Positions 39,433-47,535 of a stretch of 64,000 bases of DNA are shown in pieces. The translations under genes were made by a program, and so were the position numbers. The DNA is from Lysobacteraceae bacterium PS02065 (lineage in GTDB: Bacteria; Pseudomonadota; Gammaproteobacteria; Xanthomonadales; Rhodanobacteraceae): the NCBI GenBank assembly GCA_029959555.1, contig JASCPI010000012.1:1-64000 (forward strand), read 5' to 3'. Under the pieces are notes generated by a model. That model worked only from the letters and a program-made list of their open reading frames with translations, was not told the origin of the DNA and ran no database searches. Numbering within the stretch: the stretch's first letter is position 1; each line of letters begins with the position of its first letter.

Positions 39433-40610
39433 GGCGCGTGCTGTTCGGCGTGATCGTGCTGGTCGGCACGCTCGTGCTGCTCGCCTGGGCCGCCGGGCTG
39501 CAGCCCTCTTCGCCGTTCTCGCCCGAGCAGCGGCTGTCCTTGCCCGGATCCGGTTTCCGTGTGGTGATGGGGGCGGGCGCCGAGGACGACGACCGCCTGC
39601 GCATCGGCGCCGTCGGCGAGGATCGCACGGCGTTGCAGTCGGTCGTGCTCAACGGCATCGACGCCGACGAGTACCGCCTGCTGCGCTACCGTTTCGAGCA
39701 GTTCCCGCACACGCTCGAACTGTCCGTCGTGTTCCGACGCGCCGACGCGCTCGACGACGTCCACGTCGTGTCGCTGCCGTGGCCGGGGGATGGCGAAGCC
39801 GCATTCGACCTGGGCAACGTGCCCGAATGGCAGGGGCGCATCGTCGAGCTCGGTTTCGCCGAGTACCCGACGCCGCAGGTCGTGCCGCCGCTGCAGGGCT
39901 TCAAGCCGTTCACGCTGGTCGAAGCCGCACTGCTGTCGCGTTCGTGGACGGGATCGTTCGCCGCGTTGCGGACCGACTGGCTCGGCAACTGGCCGTGGAG
40001 CCAGCGTTCCGTGCACGCGCTCGGGCGCGACACCGACACGCCGCGCGCGCAGTCGCTCGTACTGTGCCTGGTGCTCTGGATCGCGCTGCTCGTCGGTGCG
40101 GCCGCACTCGTCCTGCGGCTGCGCGGGCGTCGCCTCGTCGGTGCCGCGGTGGTCGCCATCGTCGCCGGCTGGCTCGTCCTCGATCTGCAGTGGCATGCCG
40201 GCTTGCGCTGGCGCCACGAAGCGACGCGCACGCTGTTCGCGGATTACGCCTGGCCCGAGCGCGAGAAGCATGCGGCCGATACCGAGATCCTCGAGGCCGC
40301 AGGGACGCTTCGCGCGGCCCTTCGCAACGAGCCGGCGTCGACCCACGTGATCGTGCATTCGTCGTCGTCGTTCGCGTTGCTGCGCATGATCTACCACGTC
40401 CTGCCGATGAACGTGGCCGTGCTCGCGCAGGCGATGCAGGCCGGCGTGGCATGGCCTGCGGGTACGATCATCGTCGTCTACGACGACGACACATGGCGTT
40501 ACGACGCCACGACGCGCATGCTCGAGGGAGGGGGTTCGGTGTTTCCGGGCGATCTCGTGCTCCAGCGCGGTGCGTTGCTCGTCGTGCGCTACAAGGGGGC
40601 GCCGCCATGA
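39429..40610 (+). CDS. membrane protein of unknown function
   Basis: A 393-residue protein. One N-terminal helix (VLFGVIVLVGTLVLLAWAAGL), a periplasmic-looking beta region (about 30-190) with many aspartates and SVVFRRADALDDVHVVSLPWPGDG, then two helices near 205-260 (LVLCLVLWIALLVGAAALVLRLRG; LVGAAVVAIVAGWLVLDLQW). A soluble C-terminal domain has TEILEAAGTLRAALRNEPASTHVIVHSSSSF. I do not recognise it. ATGA overlaps on both sides place it in one translated unit with the DUF455 gene and the GT-C-like gene. Confidence 0.75.
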   Translation: MRRVLFGVIVLVGTLVLLAWAAGLQPSSPFSPEQRLSLPGSGFRVVMGAGAEDDDRLRIGAVGEDRTALQSVVLNGIDADEYRLLRYRFEQFPHTLELSVVFRRADALDDVHVVSLPWPGDGEAAFDLGNVPEWQGRIVELGFAEYPTPQVVPPLQGFKPFTLVEAALLSRSWTGSFAALRTDWLGNWPWSQRSVHALGRDTDTPRAQSLVLCLVLWIALLVGAAALVLRLRGRRLVGAAVVAIVAGWLVLDLQWHAGLRWRHEATRTLFADYAWPEREKHAADTEILEAAGTLRAALRNEPASTHVIVHSSSSFALLRMIYHVLPMNVAVLAQAMQAGVAWPAGTIIVVYDDDTWRYDATTRMLEGGGSVFPGDLVLQRGALLVVRYKGAPP

Positions 40611-42043
40611 GCCTGTCGTACGTCCTCGCCTGGCTTCTGCCGTGGTTGACCGGCACCGGCATCTGCCTCGCCGCGACGCGTGGCGCCCGCACGTGGGCCG
40701 ACGTCGCGGCCGCGGCCGGAACGGGCTTCATCATCGGGCTGGTCCTCGTATCGCTGCTCGGATCCTGGTTCGCGGCCGACGATGTCACCGCCACCTTCTC
40801 GCGCGTCGCGCCGTGGCTGACCGGCACCGGCGTGCTCGCGTGGTCCGCGGCGATCGCGCTGCGCCGCCGCCGCATCCTGCCGCTCGCGCCCGCGATGCCG
40901 ACGATGTGGCGTGCCCTGTGGTGGCTGGCCGTCGTCGTGATCGTGGCGAGGCTCGGCGTGCTCGCGAGCGAGGCCTGGTTGCGGCCCACGTTTCCCTGGG
41001 ACGCGTGGTCGGCCTGGGCGGTCAAGCCGAAGACATGGTTCCTGCTCGGTCATCAGGCGCCCTTCGTTCCGGTGGGCGGGTGGCTCGCCGACGGCACCGG
41101 CGGGAGCAGGACCGCGGCGATCTGGGACTATCCCGAGCTGCTCGCGTGGATCCAGGTCTGGTTCGCGAGCGCGGCGGGCGGATGGAACGAACCCCTCGTC
41201 AACCTCGCGTGGACCGGTGCACTCGCGGCGCTGGCGCTGGCGTCCTACGGATACTGGTCGGCGTTCGGCCTGCGGCCGCTGCCGGCGATCGGACTGACCT
41301 ACGCGCTGGTTTCGCTGCCGCTGCTCGGTGCGCACGCCGCGCTCGCGGGTTATGCGGACCTCTGGCTCGCGGTCGTGTTCGGACTCGCGACCCTTTCGTG
41401 GGTGCGCTGGCTGCGCTCCGGGGAACGTGCGCACCTCGTGCTCGCGGCCGGCCTCGCCTTGTGCATGCCGTTCGTCAAGCTCGAAGGCGCGGTGTGGCTG
41501 CTGTTGTCGTCGGTCGTCGCCGCCCTCGCGCTGCTGCCGCGACGCTGGCGATGGGGTGTCGTCGCCGCCCTGGGCGTGCTGGGCGTGACCGGCATCGTGC
41601 TCGGCGGTTTCGTCTTCCCGATGCTCGGCCTCGGTTGGGTCAGCGTGAGCTGGGGGCAGGTCGGCATTCCTGCGCTCGGCGAACTCGACCTGCGCTGGCG
41701 GCCGGTCGGCACGCAGATGCTCGCCGGCCTGCTCACGCTGCCGAACTGGCACCTTCTCTGGTACGTCGTGCCGCTCGTGCTCGCGTGGCGCTGGCGCGTC
41801 GTCGTGGCCGCGCGTGATGCACGTGCGCTGGCTGCGCTCGTCGGCTCGTGCGCGGTGTTCCTCTTCGTGCTGTTCTTCTTCACCGATGCTTCGGCTTGGG
41901 CCGAGAACTACACCAGTGCGAATCGCCTGGTGCTGCACCTCGTCGGTCCCGTGTTCACGCTGATCGCGGTGCTTCTGGTCGATGCGTTCCCAGCTGTTCC
42001 CGGTACAGCGCCAGCACCTGAAGGGCCGACTGCTCCAGCGTGA
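40607..42043 (+). CDS. multi-pass membrane protein, GT-C-like glycosyltransferase candidate
   Basis: A 478-residue membrane protein with about eleven helices. The lumenal-type loop RPTFPWDAWSAWAVKPKTWFLLGHQ resembles the first extracytoplasmic loop of GT-C lipid-linked-sugar transferases, with a D-x-W-type acidic residue. GYADLWLAVVFGLATLSW is another conserved-looking segment. It starts inside the stop codon of the preceding gene (ATGA). Its last 89 bases overlap the 3' end of the convergent glycosyltransferase gene; the tail (AVPGTAPAPEGPTAPA) is low complexity. Confidence 0.75.
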   Translation: MSLSYVLAWLLPWLTGTGICLAATRGARTWADVAAAAGTGFIIGLVLVSLLGSWFAADDVTATFSRVAPWLTGTGVLAWSAAIALRRRRILPLAPAMPTMWRALWWLAVVVIVARLGVLASEAWLRPTFPWDAWSAWAVKPKTWFLLGHQAPFVPVGGWLADGTGGSRTAAIWDYPELLAWIQVWFASAAGGWNEPLVNLAWTGALAALALASYGYWSAFGLRPLPAIGLTYALVSLPLLGAHAALAGYADLWLAVVFGLATLSWVRWLRSGERAHLVLAAGLALCMPFVKLEGAVWLLLSSVVAALALLPRRWRWGVVAALGVLGVTGIVLGGFVFPMLGLGWVSVSWGQVGIPALGELDLRWRPVGTQMLAGLLTLPNWHLLWYVVPLVLAWRWRVVVAARDARALAALVGSCAVFLFVLFFFTDASAWAENYTSANRLVLHLVGPVFTLIAVLLVDAFPAVPGTAPAPEGPTAPA

Positions 42044-43118
42044 AGCGGGTCCGCCATCGGTCTCTGCCCCCGGCGCCCAGCGAGGCGCGGCGTTGCGGGT
42101 CGGTCGCGAGTGTCCGCAGCGCCCCGGCGAGTGCGACGGCGTCGCCGCGCGGGACGCGTACGCCGCTCACGCCGTCGGCGACGACGTGACGGACGCCCGA
42201 GCCGGGAATGTCGCTCGCGACGACGGCAACGCCGGCGCGCATCGCCTCGAGCAGCACGATGCCGAAGGCTTCGCTGCGATCGAGTGAAGGCAGGACGAAA
42301 ACATCGGCGGTGCGGTAGAGCGCGCGCAAGGTGTCGTCGTCGACATCGCCGCGGAACGCCACGCGATCCGCGAGTCCGAGTGCGCGGGCCCGCTCCCTCA
42401 GCCTCTCGTCCTCTTCGCCCGTGCCGACGAGGACGAGCCGCGCGTCCGGCACATGGGCGAGGGCGTCGAGCAGGATGTCGAAACCCTTGTAGTGGCTCAG
42501 GCGGCCGACCGCGAGCAGGTGCAGCCCTGCCGGAAGCGCGGGCGTGTCCCGGCGTTCGTCGGCGGGTTCGCCATCGATGCCGAGCGGGATGACGCGCGCC
42601 TTGGAATGCCAGCGGGACAGTGCGTCGCTGGCGTCGAGATAGGGCTGCGAGGTCGCGATGATCGCGGATGCCCGCGCCAGCACGGCCTGTTCGAACGGAC
42701 GATACGCACGATACGCCAGCCGAACGCGCCAGTCGGGCATGTCGGGGCTGACGTCGGCGTGCCAGTGCACGATCCACGGCAGCGCACGCGCGGCGGGATC
42801 GACGAGTGCCCAGAATGCGGAAGGGTTCGGCAGGTGCAGATGCAGGAGATCGGGGCGGCGTTCGCGCATCAGGCGCGACATCTGCCATGCGTAGGCGGGG
42901 CTGATCGGCGCGTAGAGTGCGGTGCCGAGCGATCCGGCGCGCACGACGTGCACGCCGTCACGTCGCTCGGCACGGCTGCGCAGGATGCGCCCGGGCTGGT
43001 GCACGAGCGCGTCGACCTCGACGCCGTGCGCGACCAGCCAGCGTGCGAGATCTTCGAGATGGCGTTCGATGCCGCCACGTTGTGGCGCGTAATACTTGCC
43101 GAGGTGGAGGACGCGCAC
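41955..43118 (-). CDS. glycosyltransferase family 4 (GT-B fold)
   Basis: A 387-residue retaining glycosyltransferase. The N-terminal RVLHLGKYYAPQRGGIERHLEDLARWLVAHGVEV is the GT4 acceptor-side opening. LHLLAVGRLSHYKGFDILLDALAHV and DRSEAFGIVLLEAMRAGVAVVASDIPG (E-x7-E) form the nucleotide-sugar site. It probably adds a hexose to a lipid-linked or surface glycan. It follows a GT2 and DUF2304 pair on the same strand (50 bases after DUF2304) and is convergent, overlapping, with the GT-C-like gene. Confidence 0.93.
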   Translation of the reverse strand: MRVLHLGKYYAPQRGGIERHLEDLARWLVAHGVEVDALVHQPGRILRSRAERRDGVHVVRAGSLGTALYAPISPAYAWQMSRLMRERRPDLLHLHLPNPSAFWALVDPAARALPWIVHWHADVSPDMPDWRVRLAYRAYRPFEQAVLARASAIIATSQPYLDASDALSRWHSKARVIPLGIDGEPADERRDTPALPAGLHLLAVGRLSHYKGFDILLDALAHVPDARLVLVGTGEEDERLRERARALGLADRVAFRGDVDDDTLRALYRTADVFVLPSLDRSEAFGIVLLEAMRAGVAVVASDIPGSGVRHVVADGVSGVRVPRGDAVALAGALRTLATDPQRRASLGAGGRDRWRTRFTLEQSALQVLALYREQLGTHRPEAPRSA

Positions 43119-43168
43119 CGGTCAGCAGCCTCGCGCCGCGTGGGCCGCGCCGCGCTGCCTGGCGTCGC

Positions 43169-43558
43169 TCACGGCGCGGGCGGCGGGGTGGTCTTCGTTT
43201 CGATCGCCGTGGTTCCGCGCGCGCGCAGTTCGGCGAGTTCGTGCTCGAGGATCGCGAGCTTCTGGGTCAGCCGGCGCATCTGCCGCTCCTGGCGCGAGCG
43301 GTCGATGTCGAGCTTGAGCAGGCGCAGCAGCACGAGCGAGAGACCGATGATGATCGGCAGCACCGGGGCGTAGCTGATGCCCGTGACGCGACCGAGCCAG
43401 AGCACGAGGGAAGGGAACACGCCGAGTGCCAGCGTCGCCGTCGCGACGAGCAGCCACCATGCCGCGAAGGGACCGTGCAGGTGGTCGCGGCGCACGAGGT
43501 AGAGGATCGTCCCGGCCAGTGCGACGCCGAGGATCGCGGCGGTGATCTGGCCCGTCAT
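43169..43558 (-). CDS. DUF2304 membrane protein
   Basis: A 129-residue protein with three transmembrane helices (ITAAILGVALAGTILYLVRR; AAWWLLVATATLALGVFPSLVLWL; YAPVLPIIIGLSLVLLRLL), then a coiled-coil tail of charged residues (QERQMRRLTQKLAILEHELAELRARG). DUF2304 proteins are usually paired with GT2 enzymes as here and may help anchor or present the lipid-linked sugar. Its ATG overlaps the GT2 stop (ATGA). Confidence 0.88.
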   Translation of the reverse strand: MTGQITAAILGVALAGTILYLVRRDHLHGPFAAWWLLVATATLALGVFPSLVLWLGRVTGISYAPVLPIIIGLSLVLLRLLKLDIDRSRQERQMRRLTQKLAILEHELAELRARGTTAIETKTTPPPAP

Positions 43559-44274
43559 GCTTCCGCCCCGCGTCCGTTGCGTCGTTGCTCGAGATCGAAG
43601 CGCGACAGGCACAGGATCGTCGTGTTGAACATGTAGCGTGCGACGACCGCCCACGACGCGAACACTCGGGAATGCCCCGTTTCGCGTGGCCGCATCGGTG
43701 TGGGGGTCTCCACGATGCGCAGGCCCTTCTTCGCGAGCAGCATGAGCACGCCGACATCCTGGTAGTCGAGGAGGCTGGCGCCGGGGGCGGCGAGCTCGCG
43801 TATCGCCGCGGCGTCGTAGAGGCGCAGTCCGGAAGTGAAGTCGCGCAGCCCGAGGCCGGTGAGGGCGCGCAGGTATCGCCAGGCGATGCGCTTGGCCGCG
43901 CTGAGTCTTTCGACGCACGTGCCGATCACCACACCTGCGTCGGTCCGCGCGTGGGCGTCGAACAACGCCACCAGCGAGGACGGAAGGTGCTGGCCGTCCG
44001 CGTCGAGCGTGACCACGGCCGGGAATCCGTGGCGCTCGGCGTAGCGGATGCCCGCCTGGCTCGCTCCCCACGCGCCGAGCCCGAGGGGCAGTGTCAGCAC
44101 CTCGGCTCCCGCCTCCCGCGCAGCCGCAGGAGTGCCGTCGGTACTGGCATCGTCGACGACGAGCACGCGGCATCCGATCGCGGCGCGCACACCGGCCACC
44201 ACGGCGCCGACGGTCGTCACCTCGTCACGTGCGGGGATCACCGCCAGGCTGTCGGCGGGGTCGAGGGCGGGCAT
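43555..44274 (-). CDS. glycosyltransferase family 2 (polyprenyl-phosphate type)
   Basis: A 239-residue GT-A enzyme. AVIPARDEVTTVGAVVAGVR, VLVVDDASTDGT and TLDADGQHLP carry the nucleotide-sugar and metal motifs (D-A-D). RDFTSGLRLYD is typical of dolichol/undecaprenyl-phosphate sugar transferases. There is no membrane anchor of its own; the coupled DUF2304 protein provides it. It likely makes a polyprenyl-phosphate sugar donor used by a GT-C enzyme such as the 40.6 kb gene (inference). Confidence 0.92.
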   Translation of the reverse strand: MPALDPADSLAVIPARDEVTTVGAVVAGVRAAIGCRVLVVDDASTDGTPAAAREAGAEVLTLPLGLGAWGASQAGIRYAERHGFPAVVTLDADGQHLPSSLVALFDAHARTDAGVVIGTCVERLSAAKRIAWRYLRALTGLGLRDFTSGLRLYDAAAIRELAAPGASLLDYQDVGVLMLLAKKGLRIVETPTPMRPRETGHSRVFASWAVVARYMFNTTILCLSRFDLEQRRNGRGAEA

Positions 44275-44777
44275 GGGGCGTGGCGCATCCGGGGCGCGGG
44301 GGGACGGCGATTCTGGATATCGCGCGGCGATGCTGTCAATCGCCGACCGACGGCCGGGTGGCCGGGGACCCGGTTTCGTGCCGCACGTCGACCCTCCACG
44401 CCGTGCTGCTTGCCGGTCTCGTCCGACACCGTATATATATCCGGCTCCACACGACCGGGGAGGTCTGCGTCAGGGGACGGCAGGCGAGACCGCGGCACGA
44501 ATGTCGAGTTCCGCGTGTCCGGTTCCGGATTCATGCTGCGTCTAATGGGAGTGTGGACGTGGTCGGCCCGAGAGGTTCGTCCCTCGTGGCCGGAAGGCCA
44601 GGCACCAGCCGCCGCCACGGTGCTGTCAGATCGGTCAAGTTTGTGTCTGGAAGTGGTTGACGGGCAAAAGGGAATGTCCTTATGCTCCGCGCGTTCCAGA
44701 TTCAGGCGAGGCCATTTTCGCCAACAAGTGAAGGGGAAGGGGAAATCCCCCGCCCGAACAATCCTGGAGATGTTCAG
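44275..44777. other. gene-free region before the secreted trio
   Basis: About 500 bases between a GT2 gene and a secreted-protein gene, which are divergent. It contains an A/T-rich TATATATAT stretch near 44431 and the promoter at 44657-44686. I see no credible gene. The ~90-base leader after the promoter has no obvious riboswitch. Confidence 0.6.
44657..44686 (+). promoter_or_regulatory. promoter of the secreted-protein genes
   Basis: TTGACG (five of six) and TATGCT (four of six) with an 18-base spacer lie about 90 bases before the ATG at 44778. Its -10 contains an in-frame ATG (44682), so a start there could not be on the transcript. This supports the ATG at 44778. Confidence 0.65.
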
Positions 44778-45536
44778 ATGAATACGAAGATCAAGTCGCT
44801 GTCGCTGGCGCTGTTCGGTCTGGCGGGTTTTGCGTTTGCGGGTAGCGCGATGGCACAGTGCCCGACGTCCCTCAGCCCGCCGTGGACCACGGTCAGCGCG
44901 TTCGGTGGCGGCACGGCCGTCAGCGCGACGGGTGGCCTCGACGGCAGCGCGTGCAAGCTCAACGCGTCGATCACCAATTCGCAGTCCTCGGTCGCGACCG
45001 TTTCCGACGGCACGCCGGCCAACGAGACGCGCTACCGCTTCCAGTTCCTCATCGACCCGAACGCGATCGCGTCGTACAGCGGCTCGGCGAGCGTGCAGGT
45101 GTTCACGGCCAACGCCGCGGCGGCCAACGCTGCCGGTGGCGGTCGCAACCAGATCGTCGGCCTGTACCTGACGCCGGGTCCGTCCGGTGCCAAGCGCCTC
45201 ACGATCACGGCGTCGTGCAACAACGCCGCGTCGAACTACAAGTGCAGCACCTCGACGGGCAACCTCGCCGCCGGTGCGAACCGCATCGAGCTCGACGTGA
45301 CGGTGGGTGCCGGTGCCGCCGGTTCGCTCAAGTACTGGCTCAACGCTGCCGCGGGCACGACGGAGCCGGCCACGACGGGCACGCTCACGAACCTCGACAA
45401 CAACGGTTGGGTCGGCGTCAAGACCGCGATCCTCGGCCTCACGAACGCCAACCCGGGCTACCGCAACACGCACGGCGGTTCGGTGATCTCGTTCGACACG
45501 TTCGACTCGCGTCGCCAGACCTACATCGGTCACTAA
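44778..45536 (+). CDS. secreted protein of unknown function
   Basis: A 252-residue exported protein. Signal peptide MNTKIKSLSLALFGLAGFAF with cleavage after AMA (residue 26). The mature protein is small-residue-rich, predicted beta-sandwich, with a few cysteines (CPTSL, ACKL, CNNAASNYKCSTS) that may form disulphides. I recognise no family. GGAG lies before the start. It has a good promoter and choice codons suggest strong expression. The next secreted-protein gene is 43 bases away. Confidence 0.8.
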   Translation: MNTKIKSLSLALFGLAGFAFAGSAMAQCPTSLSPPWTTVSAFGGGTAVSATGGLDGSACKLNASITNSQSSVATVSDGTPANETRYRFQFLIDPNAIASYSGSASVQVFTANAAAANAAGGGRNQIVGLYLTPGPSGAKRLTITASCNNAASNYKCSTSTGNLAAGANRIELDVTVGAGAAGSLKYWLNAAAGTTEPATTGTLTNLDNNGWVGVKTAILGLTNANPGYRNTHGGSVISFDTFDSRRQTYIGH

Positions 45537-45579
45537 GAACAAGCAGTAGCGCCCTTTCAAATCTCTGAGGAGTGACATA

Positions 45580-46089
45580 ATGAGAAAAGTACTCGGTCTG
45601 ACGGCGATCATCGCCGGTGTGTTCGGTTGTTCCGTTGCGCAGGCGCAGAGCTGTGCGGCCCCGGGTTCGTGGATTCCGGGCGCGGCCGGCGATCCGCCGC
45701 TGACGGGCACCACCTGCGGCGGCACGAACGAGTTCGTCTCGCTGTGCAGCCTCGGCACGTCGGACAACCCGCACCCGGAGCGCATCTACCGTGTCGTCCT
45801 CGCGGCGGCGGGTCCGGCGCGCACGGCGACCTCGATCGCTGTCGGCGGTGGTGATGCCTCGTTCACCCCGCTCGCGGGCCTGTACGGCGGCGACTGCAAC
45901 AACGGCTCCGACAACTGCCAGCAGATCGCTGCCGGTGGCGAGACGTTCCCGCTCGGCGCGATCCCGGCCGGCACGTACTGGCTCGCCGTCACGGCCGCCA
46001 GCTTCGATGCTCCGAACGCCTGCGGCGCCTTCACGCTGACCACGAACGGCACGTTCCCGGTCTCGCTGCAGAACTTCTCGGTCGAGTAA
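45580..46089 (+). CDS. secreted PPC-like beta protein
   Basis: A 169-residue exported protein with a signal peptide to AQA (about residue 22), then six cysteines. The core IYRVVLAAAGPARTATSIAV, FTPLAGLYGGDCNN and GAIPAGTYWLAVTAAS resembles the bacterial pre-peptidase C-terminal (PPC) fold, a beta-sandwich common on secreted enzymes, here free-standing. GAGGAG is eight bases before the ATG. A terminator-type hairpin follows 31 bases after the stop. Function unknown. Confidence 0.8.
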   Translation: MRKVLGLTAIIAGVFGCSVAQAQSCAAPGSWIPGAAGDPPLTGTTCGGTNEFVSLCSLGTSDNPHPERIYRVVLAAAGPARTATSIAVGGGDASFTPLAGLYGGDCNNGSDNCQQIAAGGETFPLGAIPAGTYWLAVTAASFDAPNACGAFTLTTNGTFPVSLQNFSVE

Positions 46090-46115
46090 GCTGCTTTTTT
46101 CGGTTTCACCTGTTC

Positions 46116-46149
46116 AGGAGACCCACCCCTCGCGGGGTGGGTTTTTTTT
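46116..46149 (+). terminator. terminator hairpin that also bridges a Shine-Dalgarno to the next start
   Basis: AGGAG (46116-46120) abuts a perfect nine-base-pair stem ACCCACCCC / GGGGTGGGT with TCGC loop (46121-46142), then seven more T (46143-46149) and the ATG at 46150. It is an intrinsic terminator by form. When folded, AGGAG is seven bases from the ATG; unfolded it is 29 bases away. Confidence 0.85.
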
Positions 46150-47535
46150 ATGCTGAAATTGCTTCTTTCCGTCGTCCTTGGTGCTGCATCGTCGCTGGCC
46201 GTCGCGGCCGCGGAACCCGAACGGCACCTCATCGTCAAACCCTGCGACTTCGGCGAGGGCTTCCAGTTCGAGACGAAGGACTGCGTCCTCGAACTCGAGA
46301 ACCCCAACGCGCACGCGGTCGATGTCGTCGACATCAGGGCGCAGCGCGAGGGGGATTCGATCTCTCCGGTGGGGATCACGATTCCGGCCAACGGTCTCGC
46401 GCAGCTCCATGCGCGCGTCGGCCTGCGCAACATGGAAGGCATCAACCGGTTCCACTTCTCCATCCTGGCCAAGCAGACCGCGGATGTCCCTCGCACGCTC
46501 GAAGTGCGCGGCTACGTCCACAGCGTGCTCGACCAGAGCAAGCCGCTCCTCGATTTCGGCACGTCGGTCGCCGAGGATCTCAAGGCGACGCAGTCGATCG
46601 AACTGACGAGTCGCGAGGTGCAGGGCTTCAGGATCACCGGCGTCTCGTCCAGCCCCGAGTGGCTCGATGTCACGATCGGCAAGGACGGCCGTACCGTGCA
46701 GGCGCGGCTCAATGCCAAGGTGCCGCTCGGCATCCTGCCCAAGAGCCATGTCGAGGTCACGCTGAACTCCCCCGTGCAGCCGCGTGCGTGGATCGAGGTC
46801 AAGGGACGTGTTCTCGGTGACGTCGTCCCGACCGGCGATCCGCACGACCTGGGCCTGCTGCGCACGAACAACGTCAACGAGGCGCTGCTGCGCCTGACGA
46901 GTCGCAGCGGCAAGGATTTCCGCATCCGCAAGATCGAGGTCGAGCGCATCGGTGCGACCGCGCAGGTCGCCGATTGCGTGCCTGCACAGAAGGGGTGCCA
47001 GTTCATCAAGCTCGTCATCGACAACGCGCAGCGCCGTGGCCAGATCGGCGGCGTGCTCAACGTCGACATCGAGGGCGCGAAGAAGGTCCTGCCGATCCAG
47101 GTGTGGGGCATGCTGCTGAGCCCGGAAGTCGAGATCGTCGACGTCGAGGACGAGCAGAAGAAGAACGGCGGCGCCACGTCGTCTTCGGTGGCACCTTCGG
47201 TCAACCTGAAGGCTGCGCTGCAGGCGGCGACACGTCCGGCCGATGTGCCCGAGCCCGCGCCGCCGGGTGAAGGCCCGCTGCTGAAGTGGTCCGTGATGCA
47301 CGAGGACGTGATCCACGGTTACGCGATCTATCGCTCGGAGAGCGAGAACGGCCCGTTCGTGCGCATCAACCCGCAGCTCGTTCCGTCGAAGAAGCGCGCC
47401 GATTCGGCGAGCAGCTACCAGTGGCGTGATACGTCCGGAAAGCGAGGCGACGTGTACTGGTACTACGTGGGCATCCTCAACAACGACGGCACGAAGGAAG
47501 CGCTGACGCAGCCGCAGCGTGTCGTGTTCAAGTAA
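46150..47535 (+). CDS. secreted multi-domain protein (Ig-like and FN3-like repeats)
   Basis: A 461-residue exported protein. Signal peptide MLKLLLSVVLGAASSLAVAAA from the very first codon, so the start cannot move. Then come beta domains of DUF1573/Ig-like type: KPLLDFGTSVAEDLKATQSIEL and DLGLLRTNNVNEALLRLTS. The C-terminal domain (about 375-461) looks like fibronectin type III (LLKWSVMHEDVIHGYAIYRSESENGPF ... YVGILNNDGTKEA). No enzyme motif. Overlaps the convergent lpxH stop by eight bases. Its translation seems to depend on the preceding hairpin. Confidence 0.8.
   Translation: MLKLLLSVVLGAASSLAVAAAEPERHLIVKPCDFGEGFQFETKDCVLELENPNAHAVDVVDIRAQREGDSISPVGITIPANGLAQLHARVGLRNMEGINRFHFSILAKQTADVPRTLEVRGYVHSVLDQSKPLLDFGTSVAEDLKATQSIELTSREVQGFRITGVSSSPEWLDVTIGKDGRTVQARLNAKVPLGILPKSHVEVTLNSPVQPRAWIEVKGRVLGDVVPTGDPHDLGLLRTNNVNEALLRLTSRSGKDFRIRKIEVERIGATAQVADCVPAQKGCQFIKLVIDNAQRRGQIGGVLNVDIEGAKKVLPIQVWGMLLSPEVEIVDVEDEQKKNGGATSSSVAPSVNLKAALQAATRPADVPEPAPPGEGPLLKWSVMHEDVIHGYAIYRSESENGPFVRINPQLVPSKKRADSASSYQWRDTSGKRGDVYWYYVGILNNDGTKEALTQPQRVVFK

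Noticed and set aside
44623..44640. CTGTCAG-N4-GTCAAGT as a possible Pho box
   Set aside because: The second half has almost no match to CTGTCAC, unlike the sites at 29578 and 54659.
44682..44777. Upstream ATG extension of the secreted protein at 44778
   Set aside because: The ATG is inside the -10 element of the promoter, and the signal peptide begins at 44778.
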